From Streptomyces sp. NBC_00510 (GTDB lineage: Bacteria; Actinomycetota; Actinomycetes; Streptomycetales; Streptomycetaceae): a stretch of 64,000 bases of DNA. Location of the stretch: assembly GCA_036013505.1 (NCBI GenBank), contig CP107851.1, positions 3,224,001 to 3,288,000 of the forward strand, read 5' to 3'. The notes under the pieces were generated by a model that had not been told where the DNA came from, did no database searches, and was given only the letters and a program-made list of their open reading frames with translations. The stretch's first letter is position 1, and the number at the start of each line of letters is the position of its first letter. Positions 1 through 8,903 of the stretch are shown in pieces. A program made the translations under genes and the position numbers.

Positions 1-238
1 CGGCCAGCACACCGGTGAGCAGCGCCGTCCACAGCACGGCGGGCCGTGCGGCGCGTGGGGTCCGCGAGCGGCTCGCGATCACCCACGCGGGCGGCGGGGG
101 CGGTGGCGGGGGCGTCCAGGGACGCGGGTACGGCGGCGCCGGATGGACGGGTGGACCGTGCTTCCGCAGCGGTGCCTGCGGATGTGCCTGCGCGGGCGCC
201 TGCGCCGTCGGCGCGGCGTCGGACGGTGTGTCGGACAT
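1..238 (-). CDS. N-terminal part of a proline-rich membrane protein (runs off the window)
   Basis: The ATG at 236-238 is preceded by a good ribosome site (GGAGGGG), and the frame stays open to the window edge, giving 79 residues. The first 60 or so are Ala/Pro-rich with a run of prolines, followed by basic residues and then the start of a hydrophobic stretch (AVLWTALLTGVLA). This is the form of a cytosolic Pro-rich tail leading into a first membrane helix. Streptomyces DUF4153/DUF4173 membrane proteins often begin this way, but too little is present to assign a family. The gene is truncated only by the window boundary. Confidence 0.55.
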   Translation of the reverse strand, partial: MSDTPSDAAPTAQAPAQAHPQAPLRKHGPPVHPAPPYPRPWTPPPPPPPPAWVIASRSRTPRAARPAVLWTALLTGVLA

Positions 239-338
239 GAGAACCCCTCCCCGCCGGTCGCACGGCGCCCGGGGGCTGCGCGCGGGACCGGTGCTCGACT
301 GCGCGTCCGGCGAAGATCGGCCGGACGGCGTGGCCGAC

Positions 339-366
339 AGGCTAGGCGCGCCGACGAGCTGCGCAA
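339..366 (-). promoter_or_regulatory. Possible promoter of the truncated membrane-protein gene
   Basis: Read on the minus strand, TTGCGC (361-366) is followed after 16 nt by TAGCCT (339-344), about 100 nt upstream of the ATG at 238. The hexamers resemble a vegetative sigma-factor promoter. Only sequence similarity supports this. Confidence 0.3.
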
Positions 367-454
367 ACGCGGTACGGGCCCGAGGCGCAGTCTGTGACAG
401 GGCCGTGACAATGCAGAGGGTTGGGAGGCCGGGGGCGGGGCCGGCGGGCGCGGC

Positions 455-1357
455 TCAGCCGGCGGGCAGCCATTCCGGCAGGGGCTCGCACCGCTCCTGC
501 CACTCCCGCGGGGGCTCGCCACCGGCGCCGGCGGCGATGATCCCGCCGACGATGGCGCAGGTGGTGTCCACGTCGCCGCCCGCGCGGGCGGTGGTCCAGA
601 AGGCGCCCTCGTAGTCGCCCAGGCCCCGCGCGGCGGACCACAGGGCGAAGGGGACGGTGTCGTGCGCACTGGTGCGGCGGCCGTTGCCGAGCACGGCCGC
701 GACGGTGGCCACGTCGTCGTAGTCGAGCATGTCGACGGCGCGGCGCAGCCCGGCGTGCACGGCGCTGCGCGGCAGCAGCGCCACGACGCGGGTGATCAGG
801 TCCGCGGGGTCGCCGGGGCCGGCCGGGTCCGCGGCGAGCGAGGCGGCGGCCGCGACGGCCATCGCGCCGACGACGGCCTCGCGGTGCTGGTGGGTGGTGT
901 ACGCCGACAGCTCGGCCTGCTCGGCGGCCTTCTCCGGCTCGCCCGCGTACCAGGCGCCCAGGGGCGCCACGCGCATGGCGGCGCCGTTGCCCCAGGAACC
1001 CTGGCCGTTGAACATCTCGGCCGCGAGCGTGCGCCAGTCGGCGCCTTCCTGCCGGATCAGCCGCAGCATCCGGTTCACGCCGGGGCCGTAGCCGCGGTCG
1101 AAGTCGTGGTGTGCCGCGAAGGAGGCGGCCAGGGTGTCCTGGTCGACGGCGCCGTGCGAGTCCAGGACCGCGACGACCGAGCACGCCATCTCGGTGTCGT
1201 CCGTCCACTGCCAGGTTCCCGGCGGCAGCGTGCGGCCCTGCAGTGCCGGGTAGTGCGCCGGCACGAAGAACTGGGAGCCGAGGGCGTCGCCCAGGGCGAG
1301 ACCGCGCAGGCTGGACAGCGCGCGGCGGCGTGGGAGGTCATGGGGGTCAGCGGTCAT
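455..1357 (-). CDS. ADP-ribosylglycohydrolase family protein
   Basis: A 300-residue DraG/ARH-type hydrolase, expected to remove ADP-ribose from modified proteins or small molecules in the cytosol. The dinuclear-metal motifs are visible: WTDDTEM at residues 51-57 and GDVDTTCA with Asp262 and Asp264 near the C-terminus. G-rich ALGDALGSQF lies at the N-terminus as in the family, and the length fits a single-domain enzyme. The ATG at 1355-1357 has no strong ribosome site. No ADP-ribosyltransferase or NAD-related gene is adjacent, so the target is unknown. It could instead act on ADP-ribosyl-arginine-like metabolites. Confidence 0.88.
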   Translation of the reverse strand: MTADPHDLPRRRALSSLRGLALGDALGSQFFVPAHYPALQGRTLPPGTWQWTDDTEMACSVVAVLDSHGAVDQDTLAASFAAHHDFDRGYGPGVNRMLRLIRQEGADWRTLAAEMFNGQGSWGNGAAMRVAPLGAWYAGEPEKAAEQAELSAYTTHQHREAVVGAMAVAAAASLAADPAGPGDPADLITRVVALLPRSAVHAGLRRAVDMLDYDDVATVAAVLGNGRRTSAHDTVPFALWSAARGLGDYEGAFWTTARAGGDVDTTCAIVGGIIAAGAGGEPPREWQERCEPLPEWLPAG

Positions 1358-1412
1358 GGCGGGAGAACTCTGACATCCGGTGCCACCCGGGTCAATCGTC
1401 CTGTGCGCAATC

Positions 1413-2078
1413 TCACCCGTGATATCGCGCCAGGCCGGAGTCGGTGGTCCGCCAGCGGGCGAAGGGCCGGTCGAGCCGGTACCGGCCGTCGGGCTCGGCC
1501 AGCAGCATCCGCGTCTCGCCGTTGTCGGGGTTCGACAGGCACTCGAACTCGTCGACGGTCCAGTGGAACCACCGCATGCAGAACAGCCGCATGGTGAGCC
1601 CGTGCGTGACGAGCAGGACGTTCGGCGGGAACTCGGGCTTGTCGAAGGCGCGGTAGAGCGTCTCCAGGAAGGACCCGACGCGGTCGTAGACGTCCGCCCC
1701 GGACTCGCCCTGGGCGAAGCGGTAGAAGAAGTGACCGTAGGCGTCCCTGGCCTTGCGCTGCCGCTGCACGTCCTCGGCGTCCTGGTAGTTCCCCCAGTCC
1801 TGCTCGCGCAGCCGGGGCTCCTCCTTGGCGCGGGTACGGCACGGCTCGAGACCGAGCAGGTGGAAGGTCTGATGCGTCCGGCGATATGGCGAGACGAAGG
1901 CCTGCACCCGCTCCTCGCCGAACAGCTCCCGAAGCTCCCGGCCCGCCGCGCTGGCCTGCTCCTCCCCTCTCGTGGTGAGGGTCAGCGCGTGGTCGGGCAC
2001 CCGCTCGTAGATCGTGTCGTCGGCATTGCCCTGGGACTCTCCGTGCCTGATGAGCACTATGCGACGCGGTCGGGCCAT
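1413..2078 (-). CDS. Histidine phosphatase (phosphoglycerate-mutase-like) family protein
   Basis: This 221-residue protein opens with IVLIRHGESQGN, the RHG signature with the phospho-accepting His12. The second catalytic His lies in LLVTHGLTMR (about residue 159), and Arg residues of SPYRRTHQT (about 63-71) complete the phosphate pocket, so the enzyme looks active. Likely substrates are phosphorylated metabolites; the specific one cannot be told. I chose the ATG at 2078 over an in-frame TTG at 2108 because homologues start just before the RHG motif and GTGAGG lies upstream. It follows the glycohydrolase gene in the same direction with a 55-nt gap and may share its transcript. Confidence 0.85.
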   Translation of the reverse strand: MARPRRIVLIRHGESQGNADDTIYERVPDHALTLTTRGEEQASAAGRELRELFGEERVQAFVSPYRRTHQTFHLLGLEPCRTRAKEEPRLREQDWGNYQDAEDVQRQRKARDAYGHFFYRFAQGESGADVYDRVGSFLETLYRAFDKPEFPPNVLLVTHGLTMRLFCMRWFHWTVDEFECLSNPDNGETRMLLAEPDGRYRLDRPFARWRTTDSGLARYHG

Positions 2079-2288
2079 GGCCTCACTGTAATTCGTACGC
2101 GCGAGCAAGGTCGCGGCGGTCCCCGGCGGAGGCCGTGGGCGGACCCCGCCGCAGGCCTGCCACGGGCCCCGGCCGACGGTCGCCGGCTCCGTCCACAGGC
2201 CGGGCGTCCCGCCCCCGATTGTCAGTGGCGTACCTCAGACTCAGCATGAAGAGGGGGGCGCGTTCGCGCGCCACGGTTGGAGGCCGCC

Positions 2289-3080
2289 ATGAAGACCACG
2301 TCGTTCGTTCCCGGCACACCCTGCTGGACCGATCTGAGCAGTCCCGACATCGAGGCCTCCCGTGCGTTCTACGGCGGCCTGTTCGGCTGGGACTCCCAGG
2401 CGGGCCCCCCGGAGGCCGGGGGATACACCTTCTTCAGCCTGCGCGGCGAGCACGTGGCGGCCGTCGGGCCCGTGATGGCCGAGGGCGACCGGCCGCGGTG
2501 GATCACCTACATGGCCACGAGCGACGTGACCGACACGGCCAAGGCGGTCGAGGCGGCGGGCGGCTCGGTGTGCGTACCGCCGATGGCGGTCTTCGACCAG
2601 GGCAGCTTCGCGCAGTTCACGGACCCGCACGGGGCGGAGTTCGCCGCGTGGCAGCCGGGCCGGTTCAGCGGCGCGGGCCTGCTCGACGAGCCGGGAGCGC
2701 TGTGCTGGATCGAGCTCAACACCCGGGACGTGGACGGCTCCCGCGCCTTCTACCGCAACGTCTTCGGCTGGACGGGCGAGACCCACCCGTTCGCCGGGGA
2801 CAGCTCGTACACCGAGCTCGAAGTGGAGGGAACGGACCGGAAGTTCGGCGGCATCCTGCTCATGAACGACGCCTGGCCGCAGGAGATACCCCAGCACTGG
2901 ATGCACTACTTCTCCGTCGCCGACACCGACGCGGCCGCCGCGCGGGCCACCGAGCTCGGGGGCAGCGTCTCCGTGCCGCCGTTCGACCTCGAGCACGTCG
3001 GGCGGGTCGCCGTGCTCGACGATCCGCACGGCGCGTACTTCTCGGTGATCACCCGCCCCGCGCAGGGCGGGAAGGGCTGA
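2289..3080 (+). CDS. VOC-family protein with two glyoxalase-like domains
   Basis: A 263-residue protein built from two tandem vicinal-oxygen-chelate modules (roughly residues 8-125 and 135-255). Each has the PCWTDLSS.DI..SRAFYGGLFGW / CWIELNTRDVDGSRAFY pattern and a DPHGA(E/Y)F(A/S) ending. Such proteins are usually metal-dependent lyases, isomerases or antibiotic-binding proteins; the substrate is unknown. The ATG at 2289 has a GGAGG site 6 nt upstream, so the in-frame TTG at 2277 is less likely. It converges with the next gene on the minus strand. Confidence 0.85.
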   Translation: MKTTSFVPGTPCWTDLSSPDIEASRAFYGGLFGWDSQAGPPEAGGYTFFSLRGEHVAAVGPVMAEGDRPRWITYMATSDVTDTAKAVEAAGGSVCVPPMAVFDQGSFAQFTDPHGAEFAAWQPGRFSGAGLLDEPGALCWIELNTRDVDGSRAFYRNVFGWTGETHPFAGDSSYTELEVEGTDRKFGGILLMNDAWPQEIPQHWMHYFSVADTDAAAARATELGGSVSVPPFDLEHVGRVAVLDDPHGAYFSVITRPAQGGKG

Positions 3081-3092
3081 CCGCGGCGGCTC

Positions 3093-3109
3093 CCGGGGGC
3101 GGCCCCCGG
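3093..3109. terminator. Short GC-rich hairpin between convergent genes
   Basis: CCGGGGG and CCCCCGG form a 7-bp perfect stem with a 3-nt loop just after the VOC stop codon. It has no U-tract, as is usual for GC-rich actinobacterial terminators. Confidence 0.4.
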
Positions 3110-3120
3110 TCGCCGTGCCG

Positions 3121-3729
3121 TCATATCGACCAGGCCTGTTCCAGGTCGACGACGTCACCGGCGACGGTGAGCACGTCGGCGTCGAGATCGGCACGTTCGG
3201 ACAGTCGCAGGATGGAGCCGTCCCGGTACTTGGCGTGCTCGGACGCCGAGTCCCACATGGACAGCACCAGGAAGTCGGACTCGGGTCCCTGCGCGAAGAC
3301 CCCCCGCAGCATCCCCGGGGATCCGGCCATGGCCGGGTTCCAGACCTTCTCCTGCATCAGCACGAAGTGCTCGACACGGTCCGGCCGCACCTTGCAGTGC
3401 GCCAGCCGCAGCAGGTCGCTGTCGGCGAAGCGGGGGCGGAAGCCGACCTTGACGTCCAGGCGGTGCTCGAAGAGCTTGACGCCGAGGCTCTCGTAGGTGC
3501 CGGCCTGGGCGGCCGCGAGGCGGTCGTGCGCGCCGGCCATGAAGGCGTCGTAGTACTCGCGGTCCTCCCAGAACGCGAAGAGGTGCGCGACGCCCGGCTG
3601 GCTGCGGCTCCAGCCGCCGCCCTGCCCCCGGAACCCCGGCTCCCCCGTGAGCCCGTTGGCCCATTTCCGCTGCCCGCGCTCGAATCCGGCGCGATCGACG
3701 ATTCCGCAGCGAATCCACTTCACCAGCAC
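3121..3729 (-). CDS. YdbC/DUF4937-family protein
   Basis: A 202-residue protein made of two ferredoxin-like (dimeric alpha-beta barrel) halves. The first includes LFAFWEDREYYDAFM and the second VLSMWDSASEHAKYRDG, both characteristic of monooxygenase-like or stress-response dimeric barrel folds. The family matches proteins annotated YdbC/DUF4937; no biochemical function is established that I know of. The start is taken as GTG at 3729 (MLVKWIRC, the usual family beginning), with only a weak AGGATGG upstream. It has no signal peptide and is probably cytosolic. Confidence 0.7.
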   Translation of the reverse strand: MLVKWIRCGIVDRAGFERGQRKWANGLTGEPGFRGQGGGWSRSQPGVAHLFAFWEDREYYDAFMAGAHDRLAAAQAGTYESLGVKLFEHRLDVKVGFRPRFADSDLLRLAHCKVRPDRVEHFVLMQEKVWNPAMAGSPGMLRGVFAQGPESDFLVLSMWDSASEHAKYRDGSILRLSERADLDADVLTVAGDVVDLEQAWSI

Positions 3730-3813
3730 CGCGCCATCCTATGGCCCGCCGGCGGCCCTTCCGCCCCATCAAGGGACCAACTCCCCTGAACGGGAGAGGA
3801 ATACGATCACGAC

Positions 3814-4218
3814 ATGGACGCCCTGTACCCGCGCCTCCTCGTCGAGGACTTCGACACCGCCGCCCGCTTCTGGACCGCAGCCCTGCGCGACCTGCTCGGC
3901 ATAGAGCCCGTCAAGGTGATCCCGCAGGCCGGATACGCCAACTGGGACCTGGGCGGCGAAGCCGCCCTCACCCTCTTCTCCCGTGCCGCGCTCGCCCGTG
4001 CGATCGGCACCGAGGCCCTGCCCGCGCACGCCCCCGCACAGGACGCGGCCATGCTCGTCCTGCGGGTGGACGACGTCGAGGCGGCCGCGGGGAAGCTGAC
4101 CGCGCACGGTGCGAGCGTCGTGACCGAACCCCGGGACCGGCCCGAGTGGGGCGCCGGGCTGCGGACCGCGCATCTGCGCACACCGGACGGCAGCCTCGTG
4201 GAGCTCCAGTCGTACTGA
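3814..4218 (+). CDS. VOC-family (glyoxalase/bleomycin-resistance-like) protein
   Basis: This 134-residue single-module VOC protein begins PRLLVEDFDTAARFW and ends HLRTPDGSLVELQSY, the classical start and end strands of the fold. A middle VLRVDDVEAAAGKL strand-helix unit is also present. It would work as a dimer. The ATG at 3814 is preceded by GGGAGAGG. A DHA2-family exporter lies about 90 nt downstream in the same orientation, so a drug-binding or resistance role is conceivable, but nothing shows the substrate. Confidence 0.8.
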   Translation: MDALYPRLLVEDFDTAARFWTAALRDLLGIEPVKVIPQAGYANWDLGGEAALTLFSRAALARAIGTEALPAHAPAQDAAMLVLRVDDVEAAAGKLTAHGASVVTEPRDRPEWGAGLRTAHLRTPDGSLVELQSY

Positions 4219-4308
4219 CCGGACCTCAGAAGGCCCGAAACAAATAGTCTTCAACAAAACCATCTGCTAGCGTCTTACCTGGGTCCTCGACAACCAGGAG
4301 ACGACGCC

Positions 4309-5775
4309 ATGCCCTTACGCGCACAGCTCTCGCCCGCGGCGGCGACCACGGGAGCCGCCCCCGACCACCGATCCCGCGGACTGGCCCTCGCGGTCCTGTG
4401 CGCCGGGATGCTGATGATCATCCTGGACGGCAGCATCGTCACCGTGGCACTGCCCGCCATCCAGCATGACCTGCACTTCTCCCCCGCCGACCTGACCTGG
4501 ACCGTCAACGGCTACATGATCGCCTTCGGCGGGCTGCTCCTGCTGTCCGGCCGGCTCGGCGACCTCCTCGGGCGCAAGCGGATGTTCATCGCCGGACTGG
4601 CCGTCTTCACCGGGGCCTCGCTCCTGTGCGGCCTCGCCACCGGGCAGGCCGTGCTCATCGGCGCCCGCTTCCTCCAGGGCATCGGCGGCGCGATGACCTC
4701 AGCCGTCAGCCTCGGCCTGCTCGTCACGCTCTTCCCCGAACCCCGTGAACGCGGCCGGGCCATCGGCGCGTTCAGCTTCGTCGGCGCCGCCGGGGCGTCG
4801 ATCGGCCAGGTGCTCGGCGGTGTGCTCACCCAGGCCGCCGGCTGGCACTGGATCTTCTTCATCAACCTGCCCATCGGGCTGGCGGCCGCGCTGTTGGCGG
4901 CGCGCGTGCTGGAGCCCGACCCGGCACGTCCCCCCGCCCGGGGCGCCGACGCCCTCGGCGCACTCCTGGTCACGACGGGCCTGATGACCGGCGTCTACAC
5001 GATCGTCCAGACCGGCGGTCACGGCTGGGCCTCCGCACGCACCCTCGGCCTCGCCGCCCTGGCCGCGGCGCTCCTGGGATCCTTCGTGGTCCGCCAGGCG
5101 ACGGCGGCGTCCCCGCTGCTGCCGCTGCGCATGTTCCGCTCACGCGAGGTCTCCGGAGCCAACCTCGTCCAAGTGCTGATGATCTCCGCCCTCTTCGGCT
5201 TCCAGATCCTCATGGCGCTCTACCTGCAGAACGTCCGGGGGTACGGTGCCGCCGCCACGGGGCTGGCCATGCTGCCCGCCGCGCTGTCCATCGGCACCGT
5301 CTCGCTGCTGCTCTCCGCCCGGCTGAGCGCGCGCTTCGGCGAGCGCCGCGTCCTGCTCACCGGGCTCGCCCTTCTCGTGGTGGCACTCGGTCTGCTCACC
5401 CGGCTGCCGGTCCACGCCGGTTACGCCGCCGACCTGCTGCCGACGATGCTGCTGGCGGCCGGCTTCGGCCTCGCCGTCTCCGCGCTGACGGTGCTCGGCA
5501 TGTCCGGCGCGGGCCCCGAGGACGCGGGGGTCGCCTCGGGCCTGTTCAACACCACCCAGCAGGTGGGCGGCGCCCTCGGCGTCGCCGTCCTGTCCACCCT
5601 CGCCGGCTCCCGGACGCACGCCCTCGTCGCCGACGGGCACGACGCCGCGTCCGCCCTCACCGCGGGCTTCCGCCTCGCCTTCGGCACCGGCGCGGCCCTG
5701 CTCGCCGCGGCCTTCGTGCTCGCGCTGGTGATACTGCGGCCGCGGCGCGAACGGGACGTCCCTCCGCCGGCCTGA
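4309..5775 (+). CDS. MFS transporter, DHA2 (EmrB/QacA-like) family, 14 TM
   Basis: A 488-residue integral membrane protein with about 14 hydrophobic segments, fitting DHA2 drug/H+ antiporters. The N-terminal helix reads LDGSIVTVALPAIQ (motif D1 of the family). Motif A, GRLGDLLGRKRMF, follows helix 2, and helix 5 carries a G-rich motif C-like stretch (GAAGASIGQVLGG). It should export a hydrophobic drug or secondary metabolite. The ATG has AGGAGACG upstream. An AT-rich tract (about 4237-4285) unusual for this region precedes it and probably holds the promoter. No TetR-type regulator is adjacent, which is uncommon for this family. Confidence 0.88.
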   Translation: MPLRAQLSPAAATTGAAPDHRSRGLALAVLCAGMLMIILDGSIVTVALPAIQHDLHFSPADLTWTVNGYMIAFGGLLLLSGRLGDLLGRKRMFIAGLAVFTGASLLCGLATGQAVLIGARFLQGIGGAMTSAVSLGLLVTLFPEPRERGRAIGAFSFVGAAGASIGQVLGGVLTQAAGWHWIFFINLPIGLAAALLAARVLEPDPARPPARGADALGALLVTTGLMTGVYTIVQTGGHGWASARTLGLAALAAALLGSFVVRQATAASPLLPLRMFRSREVSGANLVQVLMISALFGFQILMALYLQNVRGYGAAATGLAMLPAALSIGTVSLLLSARLSARFGERRVLLTGLALLVVALGLLTRLPVHAGYAADLLPTMLLAAGFGLAVSALTVLGMSGAGPEDAGVASGLFNTTQQVGGALGVAVLSTLAGSRTHALVADGHDAASALTAGFRLAFGTGAALLAAAFVLALVILRPRRERDVPPPA

Positions 5776-5777
5776 CG

Positions 5778-5807
5778 GCGGGCGGCCGACGGGGACGGGC
5801 CGCCCGC
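5778..5807. terminator. Terminator hairpin between the MFS gene and the lectin gene
   Basis: A 10-bp perfect stem (GCGGGCGGCC at 5778-5787 with GGCCGCCCGC at 5798-5807) and a 10-nt loop lie 3 nt after the MFS stop codon, between convergent genes. Confidence 0.5.
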
Positions 5808-5870
5808 GGCCGGTCCTGCCCACGGTGGCGGTCGCCGTTGCTCCTGCCGCGTGACCCACGGGCCGGGGGA

Positions 5871-6974
5871 TCAGCCGGCACTCCACTTCTGGTTGTCCGC
5901 GCCCGTACAGGTCCACAGCCGCAGCGTCGTGCCGTCGCCTCCGTGCGCGTCCGTGGCCTCCACGCACTTGTGGGCCTGGAGGTTGACCAGGTCGTGGGCG
6001 GGGTTGAGCCGGAACCTCTGGGATGCGGCGCCGTTGCAGTCGACCAGCCGGACGGCCGCACCGTCGGCCGTGGATCCGCCCGCGACGTCCATGCACGTGG
6101 CCGCGATCCGGATGCTCCTGTCCTCCGGCACGATCCGCCACGACTGTCCGGCGCCGACCGTGCAGTCCCGGAGCCTCAGCGGCACGCCCTCCGCGGAGCC
6201 CGCGTCGATGCACCTTCGGGAAGCGTGACTCCGTATCGCCACACCGGGAACCACCTCGGAGGAGGAGGGTCCCCCGGAGGCGGGAACCTCGCCGCTCTCC
6301 GCTCCGGGGGCGGCCTCGCCCACCTCGGGATCCCGAGGGGACGGCGGGGCGTCGCTCGCGGCAACGCCCGCGGACGGCCGCCCCGGAGTCCGTCCCGGGG
6401 ACGGACGTGTCACGTCGAGCGGGCTCGCCGGGACGGTGCCGGCCGGGGAGGACCCGATGCCCGGCGCCGAGCCGGGGCGGGGGGCGGCCGTCGAACCGCC
6501 CTCGCCGGAGTCCGAACCCCGTACCAGGAAGGGAACGCACACCAGCAGGCCGGCCACCAGACAGGCACCCAGCAGCAGCAGCCGGCGGGGCCTGCGGCCG
6601 GGGGAGGCCACAAGCGCGGTCCCCTCCCGGCCGGCGTCCCCGTGCGGTTCGGCCCCGGGCGTCGGATCGTCCTCGGCCGCGGTCGCCTCGGGGTACGAGG
6701 CGAAGGCGAGCCCGGCCGCGAATCCGTCCGCGTAGCCGGAGGGCGACCCCCCGGACGTGTCCTCGGGTTCGACCGGAAGGGCGGCGGCCTGGCCGGCGCG
6801 CATCGTCACGGTCCTGTGCGTGGACCAGTCAGGGGGGTTCCGGCTCCTGGTGGCGTCGGCCTCGGCGATCGCGTTCGTCCTCCGCGTCCGCCGGGGCAGC
6901 GGTGCGGGGCCGGGGCGGCGCACGGCCCCCGCCTCGTCGTCCGCAGCCGTCGGCTCGTCAGGAGAGGCTGCCAT
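5871..6974 (-). CDS. Membrane-anchored ricin-type beta-trefoil lectin protein
   Basis: This 367-residue protein has a long charged N-terminal region (1-130), one membrane helix (about 132-151, LLLLGACLVAGLLVCVPFL), a Pro/Ser/Gly linker (about 155-240) and a C-terminal beta-trefoil (about 245-367). The trefoil shows the CIDAG, CMDVAG, CVEATD and QSWRI, SQRFRL, NQKWSAG repeats. It is expected to display a carbohydrate-binding domain outside the membrane. The ATG at 6974 has GGAAGG 5 nt upstream. The cytosolic part has low complexity and no recognisable domain. No glycoside hydrolase is adjacent, so the ligand is unknown. Confidence 0.8.
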   Translation of the reverse strand: MAASPDEPTAADDEAGAVRRPGPAPLPRRTRRTNAIAEADATRSRNPPDWSTHRTVTMRAGQAAALPVEPEDTSGGSPSGYADGFAAGLAFASYPEATAAEDDPTPGAEPHGDAGREGTALVASPGRRPRRLLLLGACLVAGLLVCVPFLVRGSDSGEGGSTAAPRPGSAPGIGSSPAGTVPASPLDVTRPSPGRTPGRPSAGVAASDAPPSPRDPEVGEAAPGAESGEVPASGGPSSSEVVPGVAIRSHASRRCIDAGSAEGVPLRLRDCTVGAGQSWRIVPEDRSIRIAATCMDVAGGSTADGAAVRLVDCNGAASQRFRLNPAHDLVNLQAHKCVEATDAHGGDGTTLRLWTCTGADNQKWSAG

Positions 6975-7429
6975 CGGATCCTTCCAGCGTCAGGGGGCGA
7001 GGGAACTTCACCACCGCGCGGTCCGGAGACGGACGTCGCGGCCGGCCGCTCCCCGCCGGGGCTCGCCCCGGCCCCGGCATGCGGCCCGGGCGGACAGCCC
7101 CATCCGCACCCCGGGCGAGACAGGGCAGGGACGGCCCGCAGACGCATCGGCCGGCGGCCACCGCTCCCACTATCCCCGGGCACACCGTCGCCCCATAGAA
7201 CCCGCGTGCCGTCCTGGCGTCACCCTGGATCGATGGCCGGCTCATCGGCGAAACCGCCGTCCGGCTCCGCCTCGGAGATCCGGGGCGATTCCACGGTGTC
7301 CGGCCTCCGGGCGAAGGGGAGGGGACACGCCCCTCAGGGCACCGACCTCCCCGTGGACGGGTGCCACCATGCCCCTGGGTGGCCGGTGTGTGTGCCATCC
7401 ACGCCGCGGACGACGGGAGCACCGAGCCG
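6975..7429. other. 455-bp divergent intergenic region
   Basis: This GC-rich region separates the lectin gene (minus) from the monooxygenase-like gene (plus) and must hold both promoters. I see a short hairpin (GAGGGG 7319-7324 / CCCCTC 7330-7335) and a small inverted repeat GTCCG/CGGAC near 7021-7034. There is no convincing promoter, coding frame or RNA gene. Confidence 0.4.
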
Positions 7430-7768
7430 ATGAACGACACCCCCGAGGCAACGTGGCCACTGACCGACGCCCAGCCGGGCCAGGTCGTCGTGATCGCCCG
7501 GTGGAGCCCCGGGCCCGGCAGCCGCGACACCGTCCTCGCCACGCTCACGGCACTGGTACGGGCCTCCCGGGACGAACCGGGCTGCCTGGGCTACCAGGTC
7601 TTCCACCCGGATGGGACCGACGACGGGGACATCGTGCTGGTCGAGCGCTACGAGGACCGGGCGGCCCTCCAGGCCCACCGCGACAGCCCCCACTTCCGCG
7701 GCCTCGCCCTGGAGCGCGTCATCCCGCTCCTGAGGGACCGTCACGCGGTCGTCACCACCGTCGTGTGA
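7430..7768 (+). CDS. ABM-family (antibiotic biosynthesis monooxygenase-like) protein
   Basis: A 112-residue single-domain dimeric alpha-beta barrel protein. The pattern DEPGCLGYQVFHPD, followed by VERYEDRAALQAHRDSPHF and ending in LLRDRHAVV, is typical of the ABM/YgiN superfamily. The family includes quinol monooxygenases and heme-degrading enzymes as well as proteins of unknown role. The ATG at 7430 has CGGGAG about 10 nt upstream; an in-frame ATG at 7361 would add 23 atypical residues. No partner pathway is visible. Confidence 0.78.
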   Translation: MNDTPEATWPLTDAQPGQVVVIARWSPGPGSRDTVLATLTALVRASRDEPGCLGYQVFHPDGTDDGDIVLVERYEDRAALQAHRDSPHFRGLALERVIPLLRDRHAVVTTVV

Positions 7769-7974
7769 GGCGGCCGGAAAGCTCCCCGCGCCAAGCGGCC
7801 CACGGGGAAACAAATTTGGCACGTCCGTTCTATTAATCGCCGTGACGGCCGGGAAAACTGGGGCCGGAAGACTTCGCCCAGGTCGCGGAAACCCCGGGCG
7901 GCCCCGCGCATCGCGGGGCGGTCCGGGCGGGCGCGGGGGCGGCACGGGGGTGAGCGGCGCATCACGGGGGTTCC

Positions 7975-8823
7975 ATGAAGATTCCGAGCGACATCCTTCC
8001 CCTCCTGGAGTCGGCGGAGGCGGAGGAGATGTTCGAGTTCGAGGGTCTGGTGTCCGGACAGGACCGCGTCGACCTGGCCATGGCGGCGGCACGGCTCCAC
8101 GGAGGCGTCTGCCTGTCGGTCGGTGACGACCCCGACAGCTTCTGGAGCAGGGCGCTCGGGTTCGGCTTCGGGACACCGGTCACCGCGGGCCTCGTCGCCG
8201 ACGTGCTCGACTTCTACGCGGCTCACCGGCCCGGCCTGGCCGTTCTCCAGTTCGCGCCCTCCGTGCTGCCCGCGGACTGGGACCGGATCGCCGAGAAGTT
8301 CGCGCTGCAGGGCAGCGCGGGAGTGGTCAAGTTCGCGGCTCCGGTGGAGGACGTCATCGCCGCCGGCCGCTCCCTCCGCCTGGGTGACGGCCTGTCCGTG
8401 GAGGTCGTACGACCGCGGCACGCCGCGGAGTGGGCGCGTACGGTCGCCACCGCGATGGGGATCGGCGGACGGTGCTTCCCGCCCGCCGCCGTCGCCACGA
8501 CGGGGCATCCCTCATGGCGTCCCTTCGGTGTGTGGGACGGCGAGGGGAACATCGTCGCGGGAGGCAACGTCCGGATCCACGGCCGGGTGGCCTCCCTCTT
8601 CGCGGGAGGGACCCTGCCGCAGGCGCGCGACCTCGGGGCGCAGGGGGCCCTCATCCACGCCCGCGCCCTGGCGGCCCGGGAGGCGGGCTGCGAGTGGCTC
8701 GTCGTGGAGACCGGGCCCTCGACCCCGGAAGACCCGAACCCCTCCTACCGGAACATGCTGCGGTACGGCTTCGGGATCGCCTATCGGCGGCCGAGCTGGA
8801 TCTGGCGACCGACCGGCGCGTAA
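7975..8823 (+). CDS. GNAT-superfamily N-acetyltransferase
   Basis: A 282-residue protein. The N-terminal half (1-125) is a degenerate acyltransferase-like module. The C-terminal half (about 130-282) is a GNAT domain with the acetyl-CoA pyrophosphate loop around LPQARDLGAQGALIHARALA, and a closing PSYRNMLRYGFGIAYRR, the usual N-x-x-S/Y-x-x-x-x-x-Y-x-x-GF ending. The substrate is unknown. The ATG has GGGGG 4 nt upstream, and an AT-rich tract at about 7807-7840 probably carries the promoter. The SARP-type regulator gene begins 80 nt downstream in the same direction, so co-expression is possible. Confidence 0.82.
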   Translation: MKIPSDILPLLESAEAEEMFEFEGLVSGQDRVDLAMAAARLHGGVCLSVGDDPDSFWSRALGFGFGTPVTAGLVADVLDFYAAHRPGLAVLQFAPSVLPADWDRIAEKFALQGSAGVVKFAAPVEDVIAAGRSLRLGDGLSVEVVRPRHAAEWARTVATAMGIGGRCFPPAAVATTGHPSWRPFGVWDGEGNIVAGGNVRIHGRVASLFAGGTLPQARDLGAQGALIHARALAAREAGCEWLVVETGPSTPEDPNPSYRNMLRYGFGIAYRRPSWIWRPTGA

Positions 8824-8903
8824 GGCGGTTCCCGCGGGCCGGTCACGGCGCGGGCGGCCCGCCACACACGGCGTGGCATCAGGGATGCCCAGAAGGAAGA
8901 CCA